A stretch of 64,000 bases of DNA from Peromyscus leucopus (GCF_004664715.2 NC_051074.1:19817058-19881057); one strand, 5' to 3'. Positions 21,561 through 32,124 are shown, counted from the first letter of the stretch. Made by a program: numbers and translations. The notes: a model not told the origin generated them from the letters alone.

Positions 21561-22800
21561 CATAGGAAATACAGGAGACTCACCCTCTAGAGTCAAGAGA
21601 TTAAGCACGCAGGAGGTTTGCAATAGAGAACTGGCTCATATGTAAAGGCTCAGTGCCAGGGCTGCAGCCAGCCAGCTGGAAATCAAGGAGAGCCATGGGC
21701 TTAGTTAGTCTTTGAGTCCAAACCCTGAAACCCAGAAGAGCTGGGATGTATGGTCTAGTGAGTACAACCCAATGATGTTAGAGCAGATGTCTTTCTTGCT
21801 TTGACTTCTGTTTATTCAGACATCAGTAGCTTGCTGGACACCCACTCACAGTAGGAACCAAAAACTATCTTCTACCCACCCAGAAATGACATACAACAGG
21901 GATCTTGGCATGCCATGGCCCGCTCCAGTTAATACACTAAATTAACCAGAACATCGCCCAAACCTGAAGAACAGGAAGCACTGAGGGACAGCACCAGAGT
22001 GGATTTGTGTGACGTCAGTAAGAACAGGGTCCTGAAGGTCCAGGGCAAGGTAAGGAAGCCAGGACAAGGAAGAGAGGCTTGTCTTTCCAGATGCTAGTAT
22101 GGTTAGGAGAGGGGAAGCCACAAAGGGGAAATGCCCCCTAACTAGGAGAGTTTTTACAATGTTCCTAGGAACAGGGATGAGGGGTCACAGAAAAGGACAG
22201 AAGAGGGGCTGAGCTCTATAAAGGGGGGCGGGAAGAGAGCATGAAGGCCCCTCAGGTTGAGAAGGAGAGAGGAGTCCTTGCCTCATCCTGTGCTCCCCAC
22301 ACCCCGTGTATGAGCTGAGTCAGCTTTCATATTCCCTGAACACTGGCAGGAAACGCAAGCTTCTGAGGCAAGAGCAAAGAAAACTAGCTCATTATACCCG
22401 ACAGCGGCAGGCAGAGTGAGACGTTGCTCAGGCTTTCCAAAACTTCTGTTTCCACAGAGCTGGTAACAAAGGCTAAATCTTGCCTGCACACTCAGGTGGC
22501 CTGAGACTGGAGAACCCTGAACTCGCTGAAGGGTTTCTGGAAACCCCACCTGTCCTACCGTCTAGGAAGGGGCGTTTCCTCTGTCACAGGGGAACTAAAC
22601 TGCTCTGTTCTGCCTCTGTTTTTAATCAGCCTATGATAGAAGAGAGATTCCGATCTTTGCTGTTGAAAATTGTTCAAATCTGACTGTCTATTGATGCTCC
22701 AACAACTAATGCCTCCAGAGATCACGTGTCCCAACATCAGTGAACCTGTGGCCAGCTGAGGAAGTCACTCCGGCATGATTGCTGAAGGACAGCAAACCTC
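21561..22800. other. Unique DNA, weak promoter-like motif
   Basis: No gene is recognised. At 22213-22235 the order CTCTATAAAGG then GGGGCGGGA resembles a TATA box next to a GC box. Nothing downstream looks like a first exon. Confidence 0.3.
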
Positions 22801-22802
22801 TG

Positions 22803-23198
22803 TCTTGGTTTGGGTTTCTATAGCTGCAATGAAACGCCATGACCAAAGAGCAAGTTGGGGAGGAAAGGGTTTATTTGACTGGCACTTCAGCATTGCTGTT
22901 CATCACTGAAGGAAGTCAGGACAGGAACTCAAACAGGACAGGATCCTGGAGGCAGGAGCCATGGAGGGGAGCTCCTTACTGACTTGCTTCCCATGCCTTG
23001 TTCAGCCTGGTTTCTTATAGAACCCAGGGCTACCAGCCCAGGGGTGGCACTACCCACAATGGGCTGAGCCCCCCTCCCAATCAATCACTAATTAATAAAA
23101 TGCCTTATAGCTGCATCTTATGGAGGCATTTCCTCACCTCAGGTTCCTTCCTCTCAAGTGACTCTAGCTTGTGTCAAGCTGACGTAAGATTAGCATAA
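22803..23198 (-). repeat. Rodent medium-reiterated repeat, copy 2
   Basis: Reverse of the copies at 5.4 and 43.7 kb: TCTTGGTTTGGGTTTCTA, GGAGGAAAGGGTTTATTTG, AATCAATCACTAATTAATAA and GCTTGTGTCAAGCTGACG. Confidence 0.8.
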
Positions 23199-23299
23199 CC
23201 TCAGTTTTTCTTTTCAGGGAAGCACCAGTTACCACTAAGAGGCTGGGGCTTGAGAGGGGTGATGGATGAAGTGTTAAAAGGCAACTGAACATAGAAAAG

Positions 23300-23302
<3 letters not shown>

Positions 23303-23353
<51 letters not shown>
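23303..23353. repeat. (TA)n microsatellite
   Basis: About 25 TA units, then AT-rich DNA. Confidence 0.95.
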
Positions 23354-23355
<2 letters not shown>

Positions 23356-24439
23356 AATTTAATATAATTATTATATATGTACACATACACACACATGTAC
23401 ATTTTAGTCATCTAAGACATGAGCCAGGAAGGCTGGTATCCATGACCTTAAAAGAGGCAGCCCCATGGGAAGTGGCAGGCTGAACAGATATGTTGGAAAT
23501 AAGTAAAGTGGTAGGGACTGTGGGGCAGTTGACATGAAAAGCAAAGAATCGTGTGGAGCAGGGTACAGGTCAGGTAGGGGGATGGCGGGAAGGGATATGA
23601 CCAACACTGGAGGCTGTGACCTTTGAAGTCATGTTTCCTAATGCTGCACCTAGTGACTTTGGTAGAGTTGACAGGTGGGAGGCAGTGAATAGAGACCACT
23701 ATAGTCATGGGGGACTGGCCAGGGTCCCCTGCTGTCCAACTGTCTTGGGATGACCCTCCCTAGTATTTGCACCCACTTCGGGATGCTTTGGGAAAACAAT
23801 AGGATTCAAGGCTAGATTAAATTTACCATCTGGTTAAGGCTTGAGGACCATCAGCCCTAGTTCCCTTTCTCTATACCATTGTGGTTTTTAAACACTTGGC
23901 ATCACGCTGGCCTCCTTCAGTGAGTGTGCACCCATCCCCTCCTCTTTTACATTCTGAGAAAGCTTGCTCCCAATTGGTGTTACAGCTTTTCCTAATGCTC
24001 GTTAACTTCACCATCATTCAGACCTGAAGTCTTTCTTTGTGGGAGGATTTTAACTACAGATTCCATTTCCTAGTGGATTTAATACAACTTCAATCGCAGT
24101 CTCAACAGGGTGTTTCTGGTAAATATCCACACATTGAAAATAAAATTTGTCTGCAAAACAGAGGACTGACAATAATAAAAATAATTTCAAATGAAGAACA
24201 AATTGTACCAACCCCATTGTGTGTTTCAAAGTCCTGCTTCATAGTCACATTAATCACAACCATGTGATGGGACAGATTGATTAGAGACCAGAAATAGGTG
24301 CGCACATGCACACACACACGAACAGGCTCAATTGAGTTTTCAGTGATGATGTCATGAACTCATTACAGAAACAACAGTCTACCAGTAAATGATGCCCACA
24401 ACTAAACATCCATTTGCAAACAAATAAAAGTCCTGAAAA
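23354..24439. other. Unassigned DNA
   Basis: No feature recognised. Minus-strand frames at 23404-23708 have no domain. Confidence 0.4.
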
Positions 24440-24728
24440 CAGCAGTTCTTACCTCATTCATACAGATCAACTCACAATGGATTCTAGATACACATGTAAA
24501 AATTTGAACTGCAAAATGTCTAGCAGATAGCAGAGGAGACAGGAAGAAATACGCAGGAAATGAACACCAAATAAATGACATATTCCAGAATACACAAAGA
24601 GCCCTTACAATTCAATACTCATACAAAATATGAGTAAAATATTTAAAGAGATACTTACCAATGAGGAGACACACAAAACATGTAACATCAATAGTCATTA
24701 AGGAAATGAATTAAAATATACACCCATC
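24440..24728 (+). repeat. L1 ORF2-end fragment
   Basis: Degenerate L1 phrases such as ACCTCATTCATACAGATCAACTC and AATGAATTAAAATATACACC near the end. It is interrupted by the next repeat at 24729. Confidence 0.55.
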
Positions 24729-25126
24729 TTGGGGTTTCTATTGCTGTGATAAAATGTTATGATCAAAAACAACTTGGGGAGGAAAGGGTTTATTTGGCTT
24801 ACACTTCCAGGTAACAGTCCACCACTGAAGGAAGTCAGGACAGGAACCCAAGCAGGGAAGAAACCTGGAGGCAGGACCTGATGCAGAGGCCATGGAGGGG
24901 TGCTGCTTACTGGCTTGCTCCTCATGGCTTGCTCAGCCTGCTTTCTGTATGGAACCTAAGACCACCAGGCCAGGGGTACCCACACCCACAATAGGCTGGA
25001 CCACACCCCATCAATCACTAATTAAGAAAATTACCTGCCCACAGCCCAGTCTGGAGGCATTTTCTCAATTGGGGTTCCCTCCTCTCAGATAAGCTTAGTT
25101 TGTGTTAAGTTGACATAAAACTAGTT
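24729..25126 (-). repeat. Rodent medium-reiterated repeat, copy 3
   Basis: Close to the 22.8 kb copy in the same orientation: TTGGGGTTTCTATTGCTGTG, GGAGGAAAGGGTTTATTTGG, ATCAATCACTAATTAAGAAA. Confidence 0.8.
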
Positions 25127-25159
25127 AGCATAACACCTATAGAATATAATTTAAAAACT

Positions 25160-25287
25160 TTTGGGGCCAATGAGATATCTCAGCAAGTAAACCTAAGAAT
25201 GCAGGACAACCTGAATTCCAGTCCTAAAACTGCTGGGAGCTGTGCAGCCTCGTCTCAGATCAGCATGGACTCCCGTTTGGCAAGGGC
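25160..25287 (+). repeat. SINE head fragment broken by the LTR
   Basis: CAATGAGATATCTCAGCAAG, then CCTGAATTCCAGTCC, resembles a B3-type head. The rest is cut off by the LTR that starts at 25294. Confidence 0.4.
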
Positions 25288-25293
25288 CAGTAG

Positions 25294-25810
25294 TGCTGTG
25301 GGATGTTCTGTATGTCCTGTGGGAGCCCTTCTTGGGTTCTTTGTGGCATTACCCAGCAGGTCTGCATACAGGATGATTAGGACCACGGGCCTGAGTGCAG
25401 GTGTCTGAGATGGTCTGCACTTGGCTGTGCTGGGGGATGGTCTGTATGTCAAGTTGCTCTGATTGGTCAATAAATAAAACCTGATTGGCCGTGGCTAGGC
25501 AGGAAGGATAGGCGGGACTAACAGAGAGGAGAAAAGAAAGAACAGGAAGGTAGGAGCCTGCCTGGAGCCGCCGCCAGGACAAGGAAGATGTAAAGTACCG
25601 GTAAGCCACGAGCCACGTGGCAAGGTATAGATTTGTGGAAATGGATTAATTTAAGATATAAGAAAAGTTAGCAAGAAGCCTGCCACGGCCATACAGTTTG
25701 TAAGCAAAATAAATCTCTGTATTTACTTGGTTGGGTCTGAGTGGCTGTGGGACTGGCAGGTGACAAAGATTTGTCCTGACTGTGGGCAAGGCAGGAAAAC
25801 TCTAGCTACA
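25294..25810 (+). mobile_element. Solo LTR, class II ERV
   Basis: A 517-bp solo LTR beginning TGCTGTGGGATGTTCTG and ending CTCTAGCTACA. Inside are TCTGATTGGTCAATAAATAAA (a CCAAT-like region with AATAAA) and a later ATAAGAAAAGTTAGC. Flanks are CAGTAG (25288-25293) and CAGCAG (25811-25816), a 6-bp target duplication with one mismatch, fitting a class II ERV. The internal region was lost by LTR recombination. Subfamily not named with confidence. Confidence 0.75.
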
Positions 25811-25816
25811 CAGCAG

Positions 25817-26811
25817 TCCTTGGGATAGCACAGTATTTGCAAAATTCGTGCATCTTGCAGGCTCTTTTCTCTCTCATTTTATTGGTGATTATTTGGGTGG
25901 TTTTTAGTTTTACTTTGTCAGTCACACATGTTATAGCTATAATTTTCCCTAGAAATTCTGTTCTTTCTTGAATATTTTCCCCTAAGATTCAGCAGGGGGC
26001 TAATGTTTCTTAAATCACTTATCTGGAATTACTAACTACAACTCCTAGTCCTGGGAACTTTTCTGACTCAATAGGGACAGTTAGGTGCATTTGAGAAAAC
26101 AACACTTGGAACAGTAACCCTGTCTCAAAGTTCTGGAAAGGAGAGTAGGGCATGCATATACAGAACAGGGAAAAGGCCTCAGGAATCCACATAGTGCCAA
26201 CTGTGGGGAGCAAGTTCCCTGGGCACCAAGCCTAGACTCATTGGTAGGATCTGGTGTGCTCCAAGAGGAAAAAACACAATGCAAAATGAGGGATGGAGAG
26301 ATCTATCTTTACCATACACAGGAGCTTATATTGGTGGAAGAAGTATGGTACAGTGAGATGGGACAAGAGTGCTTTATCAACGTCTGCCTTTTACAGAGAG
26401 ATTGAGACCTGGGACCCTCTCGTAGAAAAGAACTGTATAGAAGCATCTTGCAGACATAAAAAGAATTGTCTGGGTTCAAATATTGTTGTCCTTAAAGCAT
26501 TGTGCCCATGTCTATTATTTTTTTTAACTTTGGAACCACAGGTAGCTACCAGCTGACATTAAGCGCTATGAGAGCAGGATGTGTGTGGCTCAATATTTAG
26601 TTCAGCCTGCAAAAATGCTCAACTCCATGTCTAGAATAAGGTTATGCAGGGGGCGGGGAGGTGTATTTGGGGAAGCATAAAGGGGAACAGAGTGGGCTTT
26701 CATAACGATGTATCCCTTACATTGTGATATATTTCTTAAAGTCAAAAATAGAAGCCAATAATAAAGCTGTTCACATAACCCTAGTAAGAAAAACACAGTT
26801 TAAGTATAAAT
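25817..26811. other. Unassigned DNA
   Basis: No repeat or gene recognised. Confidence 0.4.
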
Positions 26812-27050
26812 AAAGATGGCTCAAGCTATTCAGGGCCATTTGAGCGCAACCCACTTGGTGGTCAGAAGCTCTCCTTGTACCAATGCCCCTTCCCCACCTC
26901 AGGACCCGAACCCGAGCTGAGGCTAGACCCTGGCATAAAACCTACATAAATATAGCAGGAAATAAGCAATTCCTAAACGCTGTCCTCTGGCCTCCAGGTG
27001 TGCCACAGCATGTCCCCATCCCATCATACAGACACACACACACACAAAAA
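26812..27050 (+). repeat. B3-type SINE
   Basis: Head AAGATGGCTCAAGCTATTCA; later GTCCTCTGGCCTCCAGGTGT, GCCACAGCATGT and a short (AC)n at 27031-27044, the usual end of a B3 element. Diverged. Confidence 0.55.
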
Positions 27051-27119
27051 TCTAAGACTCCAACAGGCAATTTAAAGTACTAGGAGGAATCTGTAGCAAC
27101 TGAAAACTGTGAACATTGC

Positions 27120-27475
27120 TAGCAATAATGAAAATTAGCACACCCCGTAAGAAAATATGTTAAAGCTTCACGTATCATAATTTTCAGCAATGACGCCCCG
27201 AAGATTTTTACTCAAGAGAAATGAAATTGTATACTCCCTCAAAGTCATACTGAAAAGCCATACACTTATATTCCTAAAAAATGAAAACAAGAAGCAGCTG
27301 CAATGTCCCTCTAAAGATGAATGGGTGAGCGGCGAGACGCTTGTGCAAGGGAATACTGCTCCGTACTGAAAGGGAATGGAAAGGGGTGCGTATAAAGCAC
27401 AGAAGACTCTCTAGAGCATTGTGCTAAGCGAAAGAAGCAAAGAAAACACTTAAGGCTAAAGTATTTGCTGTTATA
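27120..27475 (+). repeat. Old L1 3' end
   Basis: Diverged L1 tail wording: TTACTCAAGAGAAATGAAAT, AGATGAATGGGTGAGCG and a GTGCTAAGCGAAAGAAG block near 27421. Confidence 0.55.
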
Positions 27476-27485
27476 GGGATGGAAA

Positions 27486-27530
27486 GAGAGAAAAGGGAGG
27501 AAGGGAGAAAGGAAGGAAGGAAGGAAGGAG
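27486..27530 (+). repeat. GGAA-rich microsatellite
   Basis: Purine tract ending in five GGAA units. Confidence 0.9.
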
Positions 27531-27619
27531 CGTGGCATGAGAGAAATTTGCAAGAAGCGAGAGCATTTTACACTTCATGAAGTATTGGTTCTGTAACTAT
27601 GCCTTTGTCAAAATTAATC

Positions 27620-29115
27620 TAAGTACCCATCTAAAAAGGGAAAATAATTTCACTGCATGTTAAACTCCACTTCACCACGCAAAAAACATGGCTAAAGACA
27701 ATAAGGTCTACCAGAGCAAGTGAGAAAGAGATGAGGCCCATGGTTTGGAACAATCGATGTAGCCCAGCGCAAGGCTCCTCAGTAGAGACAGATTATGTCC
27801 TCCGGAAAGAAGGCAGGAGAGGGTCGGGTCTGTCGGTCTATCAGGTCTATTGGGGTCTGCCGGGTCTGTTTGATGAATCTTACAGCTGCTACAAGGAGAT
27901 GCATCATTAGATATGAGGCAGAAAGGAAGCAAGGAGCACACCAGAACACTGCAGGAGCCCCTGGCTTTGGAGGGGCACATTAAACATGGAGAGAAGACAA
28001 TGCTGGCTCTGGGATCTATCAGTTCTCATGATAAAACTGACAAGACATAATGACGGACACTGCCTGGCTGGCCTCCACAGCTCAGGGCTCCCCACATACC
28101 CAGAGCTGCTTGGGGATCAGAGAGACTCTCTTTAGTGTCCTCCCCAAGTGTTGCTCACTCAGTGGAAAGCGGGGAGCAGACGCTGAGACCCAGGGCTTCC
28201 TGGTGTACTATTATTCACTTTTAAAAGTAAGCTAGATGGGAAGTCTGGTCCTCCTCAGAATCTTTCATACACCTTTACGATTTTTCTCAATGAAGTACAA
28301 AACCATTGTTCTGGTCTCAGTGACACCTCCCCCTCACCCCCAGCAAGCTCTGTGTCATCTCCAGGGTGAGTGGCAGGTGCTTGAACCTCCTGTACCTAGG
28401 CAGTGGTAAGAAGACACAGATGTGCTATAAGTTCCTACGCTGGCACTAGCAGCCAGTGCCCAGAAAGACCTGATGCGGCTGCCAGCTGAGCAACGGGCAG
28501 AAGTCGGAGGAGACACAAGTCTCACCACTTGCATCACTGAGGACCTAGCTGCTGGCATGGCTCTCCTTGCAACATTGAACTCCCTTAACGCGGTGCGCTG
28601 AAGCATATCTGTCGGGTACAGTGGAGACTCGTGTCCGGCTTGTCCGACTTTTGCCTGTGGTCTGGGCTCAGATGCACATAGGGGAGCCGCAGCTCTCATG
28701 TGCTCTGAGCCCTGAGGGCCCCCAGGACCCTGATGGACTGTGAGAGGGTCGGCATACTGGGTACAGTGTGCCCAGAACCTGGCGGAGAGGACAGTCCAAA
28801 GACTCTAGGTTCTGGAGATGCTCTTGGGGCAGTTTCTGTTGACTAGATGACCTTAGCATATCCTGCGCCTGCTTACTAGGGCCACAACAGAGAAGGAACG
28901 GGATCAGAATACTTCCTTTGTCCTGCAATGCTTCTTAGGTTCGTGACATCACTGTCTTACAGGATAGAGGTTTGAGAGGCAGCATTCTAAAAGAGGAGGA
29001 CCCCCAGGATACCCAGTCCCTGAAACACACAGACACGGACAGACAGACAGACACTCCTTCTCCTAGCTATTCAAGCAAATACCTACCCCAGGGCTGCTGT
29101 AAAGGCACCCCGAGA
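27620..29115. other. Unassigned, GC-richer unique DNA
   Basis: From 28350 to 28930 the composition rises in GC, with CpG present (for example TTAACGCGGTGCGC at 28587). A 114-codon frame (28355-28699) and an 86-codon frame (28668-28928), both minus, overlap in different phases. No domain or exon pattern recognised. Confidence 0.35.
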
Positions 29116-29330
29116 GCTGGGGGATGAAGTTCAGTGAACAGGGTGCTTGCCTAACATCCCTAGGCCCTGAGTTTGATCCCCATCACTTCATAAACCCAGT
29201 GTGGTGGCACATGATTGTAATCCCAGCACTTGGTGGCTGGAGGCAGGAAGATCAGGTGGTAAGGCCAGTCTTGGATACATGGTAAGTCCAAGGACAGCCT
29301 GGACTACATGACATCCTGTCTCAAACAAAG
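29116..29330 (+). repeat. ID-B1 dimeric SINE (B4 type)
   Basis: An ID-like head (GGGGGATGAAGTTCAGTGAA, GTGCTTGCCTAACATCCCTA, GAGTTTGATCCCCATCAC) is fused to a B1-like half (GTGTGGTGGCACATGATTGT, CAGCCTGGACTACATGACAT, CCTGTCTCAAA). Confidence 0.8.
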
Positions 29331-29632
29331 CCAGTAAAGGCCCTCTGGGGACCAGACATCCCAAACAAAGTAGCTTTCAAGCAGGCACCAGCTTCGTCAC
29401 CGGAAGCCTCAGAGCAGAGACAAATCCCATCCGCCGCAGACAAGGAAGTAGCTACTGAGAGTGTGAATGGGGAAGAGAACTCACAGTAAGGAACGAGAAT
29501 GACCTCCAGGCTGACCTGAGAGGGTAGCGGGCTGGTCACCAGTAGGAACGTTCTGGACCGTACTGCTACGACCACAGGTGCTGCAATGTATGTGTATGTG
29601 CCAAGAGTGAACCGGGCTATGTCTCTCCCCAG

Positions 29633-29638
29633 AGCCTC
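29633..29638. repeat. Provirus target duplication, left
   Basis: AGCCTC directly precedes the first LTR base and is repeated exactly at 38376-38381 after the 3' LTR. A 6-bp duplication is normal for class II (ERVK/betaretroviral) integration. Confidence 0.95.
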
Positions 29639-30221
29639 TGTGGTGGTAATCTAATTGTACTGAATTATTATTTTGATTGTATGTTAATAAATAAAGTTGT
29701 CTGGGGGTCAGAGCTATTAGAGCCATAGCAAGAGTGTGGCGGTGGTGGCACACGCCTTTAATCCCATAAGATCTCTGTGTGTTCAGGGTCAGAGCTATTA
29801 GAGCCATAGCAAGAGTGTGGCGGTGGTGGCACACGCCTTTAATCCCATAAGATCTCTGTGTGTTCAGGGTCAGAGCTATTAGAGCCATAGCAAGAGTGTG
29901 GCGGTGGTGGCACACGCCTTTAATCCCATAAGATCTCTGTGTGTTCAGGGATACAGTCAGCATTGGAGACATATACCTTTAAGACCTAGGGGGCTGTACA
30001 TTCAGACAGTGACGAGGCAGTCATGTGTTTGGGTTTACAACCAATGAGAAGGCAGAACAACATACTTTAAAAAAACTAACCGACAGGAAGTAGGTCTCTT
30101 TTCGCGAAGCTGGGACAGCAGAAGGAAGGGTGAGATTTAGCTCTGAGCTCTGACCTCTTGGCTTTCTCTTTTACATTGTTTCTGTGTTTCTTATTTAATA
30201 AGACGGTTGGTTACATCAACA
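29639..30221 (+). promoter_or_regulatory. 5' LTR (583 bp)
   Basis: Starts TGTGGTGGTAATC and ends ACATCAACA. It holds ATTGTATGTTAATAAATAAAG near the start, then three 81-bp repeat units (29706-29948), then AACCAATGAGAAGG (CCAAT box), an ACTTTAAAAAAACT TATA-like site, a GTTTCTTATTTAATAAGACGG block (likely polyadenylation region) and the U5 end. It differs from the 3' LTR by one repeat unit and one base. It drives transcription of the provirus. Confidence 0.95.
29706..29948 (+). repeat. 81-bp tandem repeat x3 with B1 segment
   Basis: Three head-to-tail 81-bp copies begin at 29706, 29787 and 29868. Each unit is GGTCAGAGCTATTAG plus GGCGGTGGTGGCACACGCC and TTTAATCCCA, followed by ATCTCTGTGTGTTCA. 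The second half is the start of a B1 SINE with the middle missing. The 3' LTR has two copies at 37941-38102. Confidence 0.95.
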
Positions 30222-30223
30222 TC

Positions 30224-30237
30224 TGGCGCCCAACGTG
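30224..30237 (+). other. Primer-binding site, tRNA-Lys1,2
   Basis: TGGCGCCCAACGTG lies two bases after the LTR end. It complements the 3' end of tRNA-Lys(CUU). The match stops after 14 nt (next ACAAG instead of GGGC). Confidence 0.9.
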
Positions 30238-30239
30238 AC

Positions 30240-30597
30240 AAGAATCCATTAAAAACTGCTTGGCTTGGCGGCAGGTCCGCTTTCCCGCAAGGGCGGCAGG
30301 CGGCCCGCGGCGGCGGCAGCACGTGGCGGCCGGCGGCGATCGGCTTCTTAGTCCTTAGCCTGGGTCTAGTTCTGCTTGACCTCAGGCTGGACTATCGGTG
30401 AGCTGCTTGCTTAAATCCTGCTTGCTTAAAGCCGGTGCTACAAACAACTCAGAGTTGCCCTGCCGAACAGGGCCCTGCCTGTAAAGCCAACGCACGTGGT
30501 CGGAGCTTAAGGAAGCCAGACCCAAGCCTTGATTCGGCACAAGAGGGAACACGTGGCTGCATTTAAACTTTAGCCAGCTACGCTTTCTTGCTTTCTT

Positions 30598-30651
<54 letters not shown>

Positions 30652-30796
30652 TGGATTTACACTTGGGACACTAGGTGGCTGCTTTGAAAATCCCCTCGGA
30701 TTTCTACTGTTCTACGCAGATTTGGTAAGTCATAACATATCAGATATTTTAAAGGAAACTATCTAAAAGAGAATTTTTTCCACATCAAAAAAAAAA
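30240..30796 (+). other. Proviral leader
   Basis: About 560 bp between PBS and gag. It contains a (CT)n tract (30599-30650) and TTGGTAAGT (GT at 30725), a good splice-donor match. A downstream acceptor was not identified. The packaging signal would be expected here. Confidence 0.55.
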
Positions 30797-32116
30797 ATGG
30801 GTTTTATGTGTACATTGGAAGAAAATTGGTTTTTGTTCGAAATTTTAGGCAGTCTGGCAATGGAACAACTATATAATATTAGTATTGGTGGAATTATGCA
30901 CCTTATCACTATAATAATCCACATTTTAATATTTAAAAAGATAGTCAATTTAAGTGCCAGGATAACAGCTTTAGAAGAACTTGCTAAACCTGTAAAAATT
31001 CAGACAGAAGAAATTAACAGTGAAGTTGTTTCAAGTCGGGATCATAAGGTTGCAGAAAGAAAGCCTGTTTTCACACAGTCACCCTTAATTTATCCTGTAA
31101 CCGTACAGCAGATGCCTGATCAAATGGCTACACAAAATAATTGGGCTCCAATTGAAATGTTGGATTTAAAAAGGTTTAAGGAGGCAATAGTATCTTATGG
31201 CATGCATTCCCCATATGTAAAGCAAATGTTAAACTCTTGGTCAACATATAATAGGATAGTACCACAGGACTGGCGGGACCTGGCACAAGGTGTTCTGGAA
31301 CCCAGCCAGAGACTTCAATTTCTGACTTGGTTTAAGGAGGAGGCTAAAAACATAGAAAAACAATGGAGGGATAAAGGAATACAAGTTTGCCAGGATCAGC
31401 TTATGGCGAAGGCCAATATGCTTCAGCACAAACACAATGTTTATATGATGTCCAAACCCTAATTTTATGTCGAACGGCAGCCTTGAATGCATGGGACAAA
31501 GTTGAGGAACCAGGAAAAAAATCTGAGTCATTTACAAAGGTGAAGCAAGGCCCAAAAGAGTCTTTTACAGATTTTTTTACAAAGACTGGCTTCAGCAGTA
31601 AAGAGAATGGTCTCGGATTCAGAAGCTAGTAAGGCAATAATTGAATCTTTGGCCTTTGAGAATGCGAATGCAGCATGCAAAAGAATAATCAGGCCATTAA
31701 GGGCAAGTTCTGCACCTATGGAAGATTGGATTAGAGAAACAATTAATGTTGAAGCTGATGAGCATGATGATACATGGGTAGGAGAAGTAATTTCAAAAGG
31801 TTTGAGGAGTGTTAGATGTTTTGGATGTGGAAAGCAAGGACATTTGAAAAGGGACTGTAGACAGGTCATTCCCAGAAACAATGTTTCTTCAAGGAACAAT
31901 GGCAACAGAAGGCCCCTTCCTTCTGGAGTATGCAGAAGGTGTGGTAAGGGAAAACACTGGACCAACGAATGTAGATCAACAAAGGACAGACAGGGTAATC
32001 CTTTGCCTCAGTCTTCGGGAAACTCCCAGAGGGGCCTCAGGCAGGCCCCCAGTGCAAATCCAGTTCAAACCTTTCCTGCAGCCATAGAGGAAATGCCTGC
32101 TCTGGAGAGCGATTAA
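30797..32116 (+). pseudogene. gag: gag, frame-broken
   Basis: Gag is the structural polyprotein. It opens at 30797 (alternative ATG at 30860) and runs 221 codons to a stop at 31460-31462. Coding similarity then continues in the next frame (31387-31629) and returns to the first frame for a 169-codon part (31607-32116). Two single-base changes, one near 31440 and one in the T run at 31570-31577, account for this. The first 50 residues carry a hydrophobic segment (residues about 29-48) followed by a short helix-like region. A capsid-like part follows. Two CCHC zinc knuckles lie at 31817-31858 (CFGCGKQGHLKRDC) and 31931-31972 (CRRCGKGKHWTNEC), typical of nucleocapsid. A frameshift signal lies at its 3' end. 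Confidence 0.9.
32017..32049 (+). promoter_or_regulatory. gag to pro -1 frameshift signal
   Basis: GGGAAAC at 32017-32023 is read in the gag frame as G GGA AAC, a classical retroviral slippery heptamer (the one remembered for the gag-pro site of Mason-Pfizer monkey virus). After a 7-nt spacer, GGGGCCT (32031-32037) pairs with AGGCCCC (32043-32049) over 7 bp with a 5-nt loop. A -1 shift enters the pro-pol frame, which is open from 31999. The hairpin might be part of a pseudoknot with later bases; I cannot fold it here. Confidence 0.85.
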
Positions 32117-32124
32117 ATAACCAA

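Noticed and set aside
21142..21645. 167-codon plus frame rich in C and V
   Set aside because: Produced by the degenerate TG tract at 21196-21560.
29481..29972. 163-codon minus-strand frame with repeated QRSYGIKGVCHHRHTLAMALI-like units
   Set aside because: Lies in the three 81-bp LTR repeats; antisense shadow of the LTR.
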